A stretch of DNA of 64,000 nucleotides, taken from positions 1,302,001 through 1,366,000 of the forward strand of contig NZ_SJPX01000001.1 of assembly GCF_007860175.1 (NCBI RefSeq), given 5' to 3'. The translations under genes and the position numbers were made by a program. This stretch comes from Rubripirellula reticaptiva. GTDB taxonomy: Bacteria > Planctomycetota > Planctomycetia > Pirellulales > Pirellulaceae. Every line of letters starts with the position of its first letter. Positions within the stretch are counted from its first letter, which is position 1. This document shows, in pieces, positions 44,359 through 53,072 of this stretch. The notes beneath the pieces are model-generated. The model was given only the letters and a program-made list of their open reading frames with translations. It searched no databases and was not told the origin of the DNA.

Positions 44359-46836
44359 TTGATTGAATTTCTGTCGCTCACGATCTTCCAAAAGATTCGA
44401 AGTCCGTATATCGGGGCGATGGTCTTGGCGTTTGCATTGCTTGCAAATCAGGTTGTCGCTCAGAACTTTCGCGCCGACGCTGGGGCGGAACGCGATGAGA
44501 TCGTCGAGCTGAACTTGGCCGGTTCGGTCAGTTTGACCAAGTTGGTCGAGGCGGTTTCAAAACAAATGGATGTTCGGTTCCTGTACAGCGCTGATTTGGC
44601 GAATCGTCAGGTAACGGTTTATACGCCGGCAAAATTGCCCAAGTCGGCGTTGTCGGCGTTGATCGGCAGTCTATTGAAGGGGGAAAACCTAGCGATCGTC
44701 GATTCCGACGTGCCGGGATGGAAACGGATCGTTGATATCGCTGACATGGTTCCCTATGCCAAAACCGGCCAAGCCGGTGACGTGCTGCGTCTCGACGGGC
44801 CAGCCGCCGCAGTGACTCAGGTGATCCCTGTCGAGCATTTGAACATCACTCAGCTTTCGCAGACCTTTAAACAGTTTTTGTCTAAGGGTGCCAACTTCAT
44901 CACGCTGGCTGACAACAGTTTGCTGGTGGTGACGGACTATGCCCAGAACGTCCAGTCGCTCGTTGAGTTGCTGGCAGTCCTGGATCGACCGGCGGGACGA
45001 CCAGTGATCGACTTTTTCGTCGCTCGCAGTCGAACGCCCGCCTCGTTGATCGAGCAAGTCGAAGCGTTGTTGGTCGAGGGTGATGCCAAAGCCGCGGCAA
45101 CCAAATCCGATTTCAAGCTGTTCAATGACGCATCGGGCCAACGGATCGTTGTCGCGGGTGAGAAGTCATTGGTCGAGCGAATCATGTCGCTGTTGAAACA
45201 GTTAGACACGGGTGTCGAGTTTCAAACACGAGCCTATCGGTTGCAAAACGTTTCAGCAGAGCGAGTCGACAAACTGGTTCGCGGAATGGTCAGCAGCGAA
45301 GAGGCCGAAGAATCGATCGAGACCACGATCGATGAAGAAGGGAACTTGTTGATCGTCCGAGCGGGCATGGACGTTCATCAGCAGGTCGAAATGTTACTAA
45401 AGGAACTCGATCGTCCGGTCAGTTCAAGCAACAGCCCGATCCAGTTCTATAAATTGAAAAACGCAAACGCGGTCGAAGTTTTGTATTCATTGTTGGCGCT
45501 GCAGCAAGCGACGGGCACCGAGGGTGTCGCAGGTTTCGGCGGCGGTGCCTTCGGAACGCTCGGCGGATTGAACGTCGGAGGTGTTGTTCCGGCGTCCGGT
45601 TTGGGACTTGGAATGGCGCTGGGTGCAGCCGTGACGCAGCCAGGTGCGTTTGGCGATACCGGCGGACAAAACATTCGGTTACCGTTCAACAGCGGGAATG
45701 GTGACAATGGCGGTTTGCTGGGGATGCAGGGTCAAAACGCAAATGCGAATCAGAATGCGGCACTGAGTCCTTTGATCGGCAACGCGGGGTTTGGGGGCGC
45801 TGGTTTCGGCTTAGCGGGTGGCGCGGGAGCCGGGCAAGTCGCGACTTTGCCGGGCGGGGCACGTGTGTCGGCTGACGTTGCGACGAATTCATTGATTGTC
45901 TTTGCGCCATCAAACGTTCAACCGCTGTACGAAAAACTGATCAAGTCGCTCGATCAACGTCGTCCTCAGGTGATGATTGAAGCTGACATCATTGCGGTCG
46001 ACACAAGCGATAATTTCTCGCTCGGCGTGGAAGTCTCGATCGGCGACCGTACGGGCGCAAAGCGACTGTTCAAATTCACTTCATTCGGACTTAGCGAAGT
46101 TGATCCGACCACCGGAGCGTTGAGCGTGATTCCGAATCTGGGATTCAACGGTGTGCTGGTGGACCCGGATGTAGCGGATGTGATTGTCCAAGCCTTGTCG
46201 CGGCATACCCGTAGCCGTGTGCTTGCGTCGCCCAAAATCCTTGTCAACGATAACCAAACCGGGACGCTTGAGAGTGTCGCCAGCGTGCCGTTTCTTAGCA
46301 TCAACACGATCAACACGATCAGCAGCCAGTCCCTTGGCGGGGACCAGCAGGCCGGGACAACCATTACGGTGACCCCTCATATCAACGAAGACGACCACTT
46401 GCAGTTAGAATTTGAGGTGGAGTTCAGTACCTTTACCGGTTCCGGTGGCGCCAACTTGCCACCACCACGCCAAATCGACCGTGTGGGCAGCGTGGTGACG
46501 ATTCCCGATGGCAAAACAGTTGTCGTCGGGGGGCTGAAACGAATTGGTGATAGTGAGACGTTCACGGGCGTGCCGTGGGCTGAAAAAATTCCGATACTGC
46601 GAGAGCTGACTAGTTTAACGACCAAGGAAGAGTCGACGACGTCATTCTTTCTGTTCATTCGACCCAAAATTTTACGAGACTCGCGTTTCCGCGATCTGAA
46701 ATACTTGTCTGACATCGAGGCGCAGGACGCGCAGATTCCCGGCGACGACCCGGAAAGCGGTCCGATCCTGATTCCATGCCTGAAACCACACCAAACCATC
46801 TCGACCCAGTATCCGAGCTCGGCGCTGAATCGCTAG
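44359..46836 (+). CDS. gspD: Type II secretion secretin GspD
   Basis: 825 residues from a TTG with GGATGG upstream; the frame is open back to 44188 and an ATG at 44287 is possible. Signal: SPYIGAMVLAFALLANQVVA then Q. An N0 domain (about 40-115, VELNLAGSVSLTKLVEAVSK), N1-N3 domains (repeated N-A/V-L-V-V turns), and within the last one a Gly/Asn-rich insertion of about 110 residues (nt 45517-45870). The secretin core follows: RPQVMIEADIIAVDTSDNFS, SRVLASPKILVNDNQTGTLE, SVASVPFL and GGLKRIGDSETFTGVPWAEK. It forms the outer-membrane ring that passes folded proteins. First gene of the eleven-gene gsp operon; its 3' end overlaps gspE by 61 bases. Confidence 0.93.
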   Translation: MIEFLSLTIFQKIRSPYIGAMVLAFALLANQVVAQNFRADAGAERDEIVELNLAGSVSLTKLVEAVSKQMDVRFLYSADLANRQVTVYTPAKLPKSALSALIGSLLKGENLAIVDSDVPGWKRIVDIADMVPYAKTGQAGDVLRLDGPAAAVTQVIPVEHLNITQLSQTFKQFLSKGANFITLADNSLLVVTDYAQNVQSLVELLAVLDRPAGRPVIDFFVARSRTPASLIEQVEALLVEGDAKAAATKSDFKLFNDASGQRIVVAGEKSLVERIMSLLKQLDTGVEFQTRAYRLQNVSAERVDKLVRGMVSSEEAEESIETTIDEEGNLLIVRAGMDVHQQVEMLLKELDRPVSSSNSPIQFYKLKNANAVEVLYSLLALQQATGTEGVAGFGGGAFGTLGGLNVGGVVPASGLGLGMALGAAVTQPGAFGDTGGQNIRLPFNSGNGDNGGLLGMQGQNANANQNAALSPLIGNAGFGGAGFGLAGGAGAGQVATLPGGARVSADVATNSLIVFAPSNVQPLYEKLIKSLDQRRPQVMIEADIIAVDTSDNFSLGVEVSIGDRTGAKRLFKFTSFGLSEVDPTTGALSVIPNLGFNGVLVDPDVADVIVQALSRHTRSRVLASPKILVNDNQTGTLESVASVPFLSINTINTISSQSLGGDQQAGTTITVTPHINEDDHLQLEFEVEFSTFTGSGGANLPPPRQIDRVGSVVTIPDGKTVVVGGLKRIGDSETFTGVPWAEKIPILRELTSLTTKEESTTSFFLFIRPKILRDSRFRDLKYLSDIEAQDAQIPGDDPESGPILIPCLKPHQTISTQYPSSALNR

Positions 46837-48437
46837 TCAGAGATGCTGATTCGCTTGACCGCACTTTGGACGAGCCCGTATCGACGCTCGCACGCTTGCT
46901 GCGGTGCAATGTTTTGGATTCGCTTGCGCATTTGAAAGCCAATCCGGCGTTCTTGAAACGATTCGGCATCGCGCACGCACGAAGCCACCGAGTGATTGGT
47001 GTTTTGGATGGTGACGCGGCGCTTGTTGCGGTTTGTGACCGAGCGGGATACGACCACTTGGATGTCATCGGTCGCGCGCTGGGACGACCAGTCACGCCAG
47101 TCGTTGCATCGGCGTCGGCGATCGACGCAGCGATCAACTTGGCGTACGCCGATCGATCGAGCCAGGCTCAGCAGGTGATCGATGCAATCGATCGAGACAG
47201 TGTGCTTCGGGAGGTCAGTGGCTTAGCGTCGCGCGAAGACTTGCTGGACACCGAAGGTCGCGCACCGATTATCCGGTTGGTCAACCACTTGCTCTTTGAC
47301 GCGGTCAAAGCAGGTGCGTCGGATGTTCACATTCAACCTTACGAAGACCGCGTGATCGTGCGCCAGCGGATCGATGGTGTTCTGTTCGATAGCTTTGAGA
47401 TTCCCAAAGCGGTCCAGGAAGAAGTGCTGACTCGCGTGAAGGTACTTGGGCGAATGAATATCGCCGAGAAACGTTTGCCTCAAGACGGACGTGCGACCGT
47501 TCAGTTGGGCGATCGCACGGTTGATCTGCGGATTGCATCGCTGCCGACTAGCCACAACGAGCGGATCGTGATTCGGTTGCTCGACAAGAGCGCCCGGCTG
47601 TATTCGTTGGCCGAGTTGGGGATGCCACCCCACTACTTTGACATCTTTCGCAAGCTGATTTCTCGCGACCACGGCATGGTTTTGGTGACCGGTCCGACCG
47701 GCAGCGGCAAGAGTACGACGTTGTACGGCGCCCTGCAAGAAATCAACTCCCATGATTTGAACGTGCTGACGTTGGAAGATCCGATCGAGTACCAGCTTGA
47801 CGGAATCAGTCAGACGCAGATCAACGAAAAGAAGGGCATGACCTTTGCGTCGGGGATGCGCAGCGTTTTGCGCCAGGACCCCGACATCATCATGGTGGGC
47901 GAAATCCGTGACGCCGAAACGGCCGTGATGGCGATCCAGGCATCGCTAACCGGGCACTTGGTGTTTAGCACGCTGCACACCAATGACGCTGCCAGCGCGG
48001 TGACCCGGTTGTTGGACCTAGGAATCGAACCGTACTTGGTCAGCAGTTCTTTGGTTGCCTCGCTCGCTCAGCGTTTGGTTCGCAAGCTGTGCAGCGAATG
48101 CAAACAGCCCGATCCGACCGCCATCGGTCGGCTACCGAAACCGCCCGATTCGTTGCTCGCTGATCAAGGGATCTCGCTAGCGGATTTGAAAGGCGTTTAC
48201 CGCCCGGTCGGTTGTTCGGCATGTCGACAAACGGGATTCCGAGGCCGAGTTGGATTGTTCGAGTTGTTGGTTGTCGATGATGCGTGTCGTGATTTGATCC
48301 AAACACGCGGCAACGCATCGCAAATCCGCGATGCCGGTTTGGCGGCGGGGATGCATTTGCTTTCGACCGATGGTGTCCTAAAGATTCATCAGGGAATCAC
48401 GACGCTTGATGAAGTGCTGCGAGTGACGTCGCTATGA
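46776..48437 (+). CDS. gspE: Type II secretion ATPase GspE
   Basis: 553 residues. The N1E domain (about 30-125) begins STLARLLRCNVLDSLAHLKA; the CTE ATPase core has GASDVHIQPYEDRVIVRQRI, Walker A GPTGSGKST (about 308-316), Asp box LTLEDPIEYQLDG, Walker B IIMVGEIRD and the His box HTNDAASAVTR. A zinc-binding tetracysteine pair is present (CSECKQPD and GCSACRQTGFRGR), as in PilB/GspE. The hexamer drives pseudopilus growth in the cytoplasm. Start ATG is inside the end of gspD (61-base overlap), stop overlaps gspF (ATGA). Confidence 0.96.
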   Translation: MPETTPNHLDPVSELGAESLVRDADSLDRTLDEPVSTLARLLRCNVLDSLAHLKANPAFLKRFGIAHARSHRVIGVLDGDAALVAVCDRAGYDHLDVIGRALGRPVTPVVASASAIDAAINLAYADRSSQAQQVIDAIDRDSVLREVSGLASREDLLDTEGRAPIIRLVNHLLFDAVKAGASDVHIQPYEDRVIVRQRIDGVLFDSFEIPKAVQEEVLTRVKVLGRMNIAEKRLPQDGRATVQLGDRTVDLRIASLPTSHNERIVIRLLDKSARLYSLAELGMPPHYFDIFRKLISRDHGMVLVTGPTGSGKSTTLYGALQEINSHDLNVLTLEDPIEYQLDGISQTQINEKKGMTFASGMRSVLRQDPDIIMVGEIRDAETAVMAIQASLTGHLVFSTLHTNDAASAVTRLLDLGIEPYLVSSSLVASLAQRLVRKLCSECKQPDPTAIGRLPKPPDSLLADQGISLADLKGVYRPVGCSACRQTGFRGRVGLFELLVVDDACRDLIQTRGNASQIRDAGLAAGMHLLSTDGVLKIHQGITTLDEVLRVTSL

Positions 48438-49642
48438 CAGTGTATGCCTACACCGGTGTTGGAAGCGATTCGCAAACGGTGCGTGGCACCATCGCCGCTG
48501 ATACGCCGCGACAAGCACGTGACCAACTTAGGGCCAACGGTGTTCGCGTTCGCAAGCTTGACGAGTGCAGTATTAAGTCAACGGGCGGCGGTTGGCGGCC
48601 AAATTTCTCGTTGACGTCGACCAAGGTTCAGTGGTCAACGGCGGTTCACGAACTGGCGATGATGCTGCACGCGGGAATCCCGATGCTGGATGCGCTGGAC
48701 ACGATCACGGATCAAAACACTGGATCGTTTCGAACCGCAGTACTGGGCGTTCGCGATAAAGTGGCGGCCGGTTCGTCGCTTGCCGAAGCGCTGGCGGATC
48801 GACCTGATCTGTTCGACGCTGCGTCAGTACACATGGTCGAAGTCGGTGAGAATTCGGGGACACTCGATTCCGTACTGACTCAATTGGCCGACTTCAAACG
48901 CAAACAATTGAACCTACGTGATTCGGTGACCACGGCAATGGTGTACCCGTTGTTCCTGGTGTTCTTTGGAAGTGCGGCAGGACTGTTTTTGATGACGTGG
49001 GTTTTGCCACCGTTGTTGGAAAACCTGCAAGAGACGATGGACGTGTTGCCGTTTCCCACGCGGGTTGCCAAAGCGATCAGTGATGCACTGCTCGCCCACG
49101 GATGGCTGATTTCGATCACGGTGATCGTGGCGATCGGTGCAGCGGTAATTGCTTTACGTACGCCTGGCGGTCGGCGGTTTTGGGATCGTACGATGCTGAA
49201 ATTGCCGATCATTGGACCGATGGCAGTCAAGCAGGGCGTGGCAAGGATCGCGATGATCATTGCGACGTTGTCTCGCAGCGGCGTTGAATTGACTCGCGCG
49301 GTCGACTTGGCCGAGCGATCCACGGGTAACGTGATCTTCAAGAAGGCCTTGTCGGAATGTGGTGATCGGATCTCAGCGGGCGAAGAGGTCGCCGACGCGC
49401 TGAAGCAAAGTGGCGTATTTCCCCCGTTAGCGGTACGGGTGTTTTCGGTCGGACAGGAATCCGGCAAGCTCGATGAAATGTTGTTTCGGCTTGCTGACGA
49501 CTACGATGCACAGGTGGCGACGTCTTCGGCTCGCTTGACGGCGCTACTGGAACCTGTCCTGATCTTGTTCTTAGCCGCCATGGTCGGCTTCTTGTTATTA
49601 GCGACGATCCTTCCAATTTTGGAGGCGGGGAATGTTCAGTAA
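48434..49642 (+). CDS. gspF: Type II secretion inner-membrane protein GspF
   Basis: 402 residues. N-terminal VYAYTGVGSDSQTVRGTIAA followed by the first T2SSF domain (about 75-195: HELAMMLHAGIPMLDALDTI), a membrane helix (YPLFLVFFGSAAGLFLMTWV), a second pair (SITVIVAIGAAVIALR), the second T2SSF domain with IATLSRSGVELTRAVDLAER, and a final helix (ILFLAAMVGFLLLATILP). Two-copy structure and length are normal. GspF links the ATPase to the pseudopilus platform. ATGA overlap with gspE, and its end overlaps gspG by 11 bases. Confidence 0.95.
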   Translation: MTVYAYTGVGSDSQTVRGTIAADTPRQARDQLRANGVRVRKLDECSIKSTGGGWRPNFSLTSTKVQWSTAVHELAMMLHAGIPMLDALDTITDQNTGSFRTAVLGVRDKVAAGSSLAEALADRPDLFDAASVHMVEVGENSGTLDSVLTQLADFKRKQLNLRDSVTTAMVYPLFLVFFGSAAGLFLMTWVLPPLLENLQETMDVLPFPTRVAKAISDALLAHGWLISITVIVAIGAAVIALRTPGGRRFWDRTMLKLPIIGPMAVKQGVARIAMIIATLSRSGVELTRAVDLAERSTGNVIFKKALSECGDRISAGEEVADALKQSGVFPPLAVRVFSVGQESGKLDEMLFRLADDYDAQVATSSARLTALLEPVLILFLAAMVGFLLLATILPILEAGNVQ

Positions 49643-50147
49643 ATTCGGTGGCGATCAATCCATGACATGCCAATTCGGTTGGAGTTCCAATTTGAAGCCA
49701 TGTTTCGTAAGGCCTAGCAGTCTTCATCGTCGGCACCTATCGCGTGCAGGTTTTTCGCTGGTCGAGTTGATCGTTGTGATGGTGATTTTGGGGATGTTGG
49801 CCGGCTTGGTGGCGGTCCGCACGCGAGGCTATTTGATCTCTTCAAAACAGAATGCGGCCAAGGCTGAAATCGCCAATATTGTCAAAGCGATCGAAACGTT
49901 CTACGCCGACCAAGGTCGTTATCCGACCACGGACGAAGGACTGGAAATTTTGGTTCAGGGGACTGATTCCTGGCCCGATGGGTTCTTGAACAAGTTGCCG
50001 ATCGATCCCTGGAAGAATCCGTACGAATACGTCAGCCCCGGCAGTACCGAACCCTACGAAGTCGTATCGCTCGGCGCGGATGGTCGCGAAGGCGGCGAAG
50101 GTGAACACGCTGACTTTACCAGTGAATCGTTGGATGGCGATGCGTAG
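49632..50147 (+). CDS. gspG: Major pseudopilin GspG
   Basis: 171 residues. A 41-residue N-terminal part before the prepilin cleavage site SRAG then FSLVELIVVMVILGMLAGLV (Glu at +5) is longer than usual; an in-frame ATG at 49662 would shorten it by ten residues. The head is diagnostic: KAEIANIVKAIETFYADQGR, YPTTDEGLEILVQG, LPIDPWKNPYEYVSPG and SLGADGREGGEGEHADF, where the Asp/Glu cluster binds calcium in known GspG. Overlaps gspF and gspH. It builds the pseudopilus shaft. Confidence 0.95.
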   Translation: MFSKFGGDQSMTCQFGWSSNLKPCFVRPSSLHRRHLSRAGFSLVELIVVMVILGMLAGLVAVRTRGYLISSKQNAAKAEIANIVKAIETFYADQGRYPTTDEGLEILVQGTDSWPDGFLNKLPIDPWKNPYEYVSPGSTEPYEVVSLGADGREGGEGEHADFTSESLDGDA

Positions 50148-50619
50148 TGCCTTTACACTGATTGAATTGGTGGTTGTGATCACGATCATGGCCGTGCTGG
50201 CGGCGATCGCTGCATTGTCGCTTGGTGGAGTGATGGATCGCTACCAACTCGGACGGGCCGCAGAAACGATCGAGCGATTTGATTCACGCGCGCGACGCGA
50301 AGCGCGTGTGACGGGCGACGTTGTGATTGCAAAAATCGATCGGAGTCGCGGTCGCTTGGACGTCGATGTGGCGGGATCTGGTTTAGACGTGATGTTTCAA
50401 TTGCCGTCTCGTGTTTCGATATCGAACATGCGAATGCACCGGAGTGGTGTTTCGGGTTCCGACTTAATCTTGGTGGTTGATCGAAGTGGGCAATGTCCAA
50501 CCTACGCGGTTGAACTTATGCGCGGGAACATGAAACGCTGGCTCGTGATGCTGGGGACCAGCGGCCAAGTGATATCGCTCGATAACGAGGGAGCCGTCAA
50601 TGCGTTGTTCGCGTTATAG
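50134..50619 (+). CDS. gspH: Minor pseudopilin GspH
   Basis: 161 residues from the ATG at 50134 (MAMRSA then FTLIELVVVITIMAVLAAIA); ATG 50140 is also possible. The residue at -1 of the cleavage site is Ala rather than Gly. The head is the small beta-rich GspH type, with YQLGRAAETIERFDSRARRE and VVIAKIDRSRG, ending SLDNEGAVNALFAL. Its start lies inside the end of gspG and its end overlaps gspI by 20 bases. Prepilin peptidase usually prefers Gly at -1, so processing might be weaker. Confidence 0.85.
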   Translation: MAMRSAFTLIELVVVITIMAVLAAIAALSLGGVMDRYQLGRAAETIERFDSRARREARVTGDVVIAKIDRSRGRLDVDVAGSGLDVMFQLPSRVSISNMRMHRSGVSGSDLILVVDRSGQCPTYAVELMRGNMKRWLVMLGTSGQVISLDNEGAVNALFAL

Positions 50620-51016
50620 TTTTTGCTCTGCTGCTCGTGTTGGCCGGTCTTCAACGGGTTTTACGCTGCTAGAAGTTCTGGTCGGCTTAGCGATCATGGC
50701 CAGCGTGCTGGTCAGTTCGCTGTTGGCCTTTGCCGCTCATCAGCGAGCCCGCCGATTTGCGGAGGCTAAGTTGGCGGCTGTTGGTGTGGCTGATGAACTG
50801 TTGTTTCAGTTGTCGGGTGGTCGGGGTGGCATTCCACCGGCGGGGCGCGGCGTGGTCCCCGGTCGCAGCGGTTGGTGGTGGCAGACGGAGTTGGTCGGAT
50901 TGGCCGCGCCGGCGGGGATCCCAATGAGTGTGGTTCGCTTTCGTATTATTGAGGCGACGGCACCGGGAAAACAGCAAACCTTGGTCAGTGTCGATATTGT
51001 CAAAGGTGCAAAGTGA
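50600..51016 (+). CDS. gspI: Minor pseudopilin GspI
   Basis: 138 residues. The leader RSSTG then FTLLEVLVGLAIMASVLVSS has a Gly at -1 and Glu at +5. The leader peptide is about 20 residues, longer than normal, Cys/Arg/Ser-rich. The head is small and basic: AAHQRARRFAEAKLAAVGVA, then a Gly/Trp-rich loop (GRGGIPPAGRGVVPGRSGWW). Identified by gene position and helix; the head is divergent. Its last four bases overlap gspJ. In known systems it forms the tip complex with J and K. Confidence 0.83.
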   Translation: MRCSRYSFCSAARVGRSSTGFTLLEVLVGLAIMASVLVSSLLAFAAHQRARRFAEAKLAAVGVADELLFQLSGGRGGIPPAGRGVVPGRSGWWWQTELVGLAAPAGIPMSVVRFRIIEATAPGKQQTLVSVDIVKGAK

Positions 51017-51546
51017 CCACGCGCCAAAACAATCGGCGATTGGCATTCACGTTGATCGAATTGGTCGCGTCGGCGGTTTTAACCGCCATGATGATGGCGG
51101 GACTGTTAGGTGTCGTTTGGTCGGCGGTGCGAGAATCGAACGAGCTTCGGAAGGCCGAAGCGGATCGTTTTCCCATCACGATTTTGGCGGACCAGTTGCG
51201 ATTGGATTTGCAAAACTCACGTGGCATGACGGCGATCGCGGGTGGTATCGTGTTGCACGGATTCTTGAGGGATGGAAATCTGCCGGGACGAGTCGTCTAT
51301 CAGATTCACGTCTCGCAGGCAGGTTCATTGCTAACGCGAACGGATGCTCGATCGACAGAAATCGCTTGGGTTGGCGCGACTGCGATCGAGATTGATGCGG
51401 TAGCCGCTGTCGATTCCGGTGATGGTGATTTGCCGATGTTGGAAACCGGTGGTTTACCGCCAATTCCATCGGTATTTCGGGTCACGCTGCGAGGACGTGA
51501 CGGCCGAGTGCTGTTTCGTGAATTGGTGAATCATCATGACGCGTAA
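51013..51546 (+). CDS. gspJ: Minor pseudopilin GspJ
   Basis: 177 residues, GTG start within the gspI stop (GTGA overlap). Leader MTTRQNNRRLA then FTLIELVASAVLTAMMMAGL: Ala at -1 as in GspH, Glu at +5. The head begins WSAVRESNELRKAEADRFPI and is beta-rich with VFRVTLRGRDGRVLFREL near the end. Sequence similarity to characterised GspJ is weak; gene order H-I-J-K is the main evidence. Eleven bases overlap gspK. Confidence 0.82.
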   Translation: MTTRQNNRRLAFTLIELVASAVLTAMMMAGLLGVVWSAVRESNELRKAEADRFPITILADQLRLDLQNSRGMTAIAGGIVLHGFLRDGNLPGRVVYQIHVSQAGSLLTRTDARSTEIAWVGATAIEIDAVAAVDSGDGDLPMLETGGLPPIPSVFRVTLRGRDGRVLFRELVNHHDA

Positions 51547-52471
51547 AGGCTACGTTCTACTGGTCGTGATCGCCGTCTCGGTTTTGGTGATCACCGTTCT
51601 GGCAACGCTCGCAAAAGTGAGTTTGCGTCGCGGGTTGGAAGCGGCTGATGCCGAGCGGGATTTGCGATCACGTTGGGGCGCGTTGACGATCGAACGCGTG
51701 GTCAAGCAAGCGATTCCCAAAGTGTTTGACGATCAAGAGAAAATCTACGCTGAAAAGAGCCCCGAAATTCCACCGCCTGCAACCATTCGCGCGGCGGTCA
51801 CGTTGTCGGGGATCACCTTTGATTTGCTGTTGGGTGACGAAGACGCAAAGCTGAATCTCAATGCGATGTACCACCACGCTGGGCCGATGAAAACTCAGCA
51901 GGCGATCGAACGTGTGATTGGTCGGGCGGTTCCAGGAACGATTCGATTGATACCCGCTGTCGAGCCCCTGCAGTTGGCTCGCGAGAACAAGCGGTTGAAG
52001 GAACCATCGTCGGAGGATGGCGAAACGGCCGAGCCTGAGTTGCCGGCGGCGTTTCGCAGTTGGGGAGAAGTATTCGACATTGGGGAACTCGAGCGTCAAG
52101 CTAGGTCGCCGGTTGCACTTCCGAATGTGACGACCGGAATTTCACTTTGGGGTAACGGAGTTCTAAACATTCGCCGTGCATCCGACGAAGCGATCTTGGC
52201 GGTGGTCGGCTCAGTGGTGCAAGATGGCGGAGCGCAGAAGTTTTTAAAGCGTTTTCGCGAGAATCCAACCGTTACATTAGGGGTGATTCTGCAGACGGAG
52301 GTTTCGGGCCAGGACAATCGTGATCAGATTACCGCCCTGATCTCTGAGACTAGTACGAACTATTCTGTGTGGATTGACGCTTCGAGTCGCAGCGGGACAA
52401 GGTTGCGAACGTTCGCTGCGACCGTTCGCGATGAAACCGGAATCACCCAGCACACTCGATTCGCTTACTGA
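51536..52471 (+). CDS. gspK: Type II secretion GspK-like minor pseudopilin
   Basis: 311 residues. Leader MTRKG then YVLLVVIAVSVLVITVLATL: no Glu at +5, which is typical for GspK. The body contains a large alpha-helical domain expected of GspK: LGDEDAKLNLNAMYHHAG, MKTQQAIERVIGRAVPG, LPAAFRSWGEVFDIGELERQ and GNGVLNIRRASDEAILAVVG; these resemble the SAM-like fold insert used by K at the tip. About 30 residues shorter than E. coli GspK. Ends 25 bases before the gspC-like start. Confidence 0.85.
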   Translation: MTRKGYVLLVVIAVSVLVITVLATLAKVSLRRGLEAADAERDLRSRWGALTIERVVKQAIPKVFDDQEKIYAEKSPEIPPPATIRAAVTLSGITFDLLLGDEDAKLNLNAMYHHAGPMKTQQAIERVIGRAVPGTIRLIPAVEPLQLARENKRLKEPSSEDGETAEPELPAAFRSWGEVFDIGELERQARSPVALPNVTTGISLWGNGVLNIRRASDEAILAVVGSVVQDGGAQKFLKRFRENPTVTLGVILQTEVSGQDNRDQITALISETSTNYSVWIDASSRSGTRLRTFAATVRDETGITQHTRFAY

Positions 52472-52496
52472 TCGATTCGCGTACAGATCAATCGCC

Positions 52497-53072
52497 ATGG
52501 ATATCACCAACCAACGCCGCACAATGAACGCCCTAGCAATCATGCTGCTGGTTGGTGCTGGCGGTGTGGGATATTGGGCGGTTTCGGATGTTAGCGAAAC
52601 CGATGGTCTAGGGGCGACCAAAACGATGCCGTCAGTGATCGTGACCGACGAAGATGCGACCGTGAAGGTTCCGCTTAGTACCGATGTCGCGCTGCGTTCA
52701 CTGCGCTCGCCGCTGTACGATCCACCCGCACCGACGCCGCGTCCGGTGCCGGTCAAACCGCCGCCTCCGCCTGCGGTACCGCGACCGGTTGCTGTGCCGA
52801 AGCTAGGGTTGATTTTGGTAGGAACGATCATCGATCCAAACGGCAGCGTTGCGATCATCTCGGACGCCGAAGGAAAGTTCGACATCAAAGCGATTGGCGA
52901 GGAACTGGATCTGACTCCCGCGGGAGTGACCATTGATGGGATCGAGTCGGAACGGGTGATGTTGTCTTACCAAGGAAGCGAATCTACCGTTCGGTTACAG
53001 CGGTCGGAACCGTCGGCAAACTCGAATGGCGGCGGCAATCTTCGTCCCAACGGCCGGAGACGTAATCAATGA
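52497..53072 (+). CDS. gspC: GspC-like inner membrane protein
   Basis: 191 residues from the ATG at 52497. One N-terminal membrane helix (MNALAIMLLVGAGGVGYWAV), a Pro-rich linker (DPPAPTPRPVPVKPPPPPAV) and a small beta domain (about 105-165: KLGLILVGTIIDPNGSVAII, IKAIGEELDLTPAGVTIDGI, ERVMLSYQGSESTVRL) that matches the homology region of GspC. No PDZ or coiled coil at the C-terminus; instead an Asn/Arg-rich tail. GspC normally links the inner platform to the GspD ring. Position between K and L supports the call. The start ATG has no good ribosome site; the four-base stop overlap with gspL suggests coupling. Confidence 0.75.
   Translation: MDITNQRRTMNALAIMLLVGAGGVGYWAVSDVSETDGLGATKTMPSVIVTDEDATVKVPLSTDVALRSLRSPLYDPPAPTPRPVPVKPPPPPAVPRPVAVPKLGLILVGTIIDPNGSVAIISDAEGKFDIKAIGEELDLTPAGVTIDGIESERVMLSYQGSESTVRLQRSEPSANSNGGGNLRPNGRRRNQ

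Noticed and set aside
52277-52933. Minus-strand frame opposite gspK and gspC
   Set aside because: Gly/Ser/Thr-rich complement of the Pro-rich linker; no coding signature.
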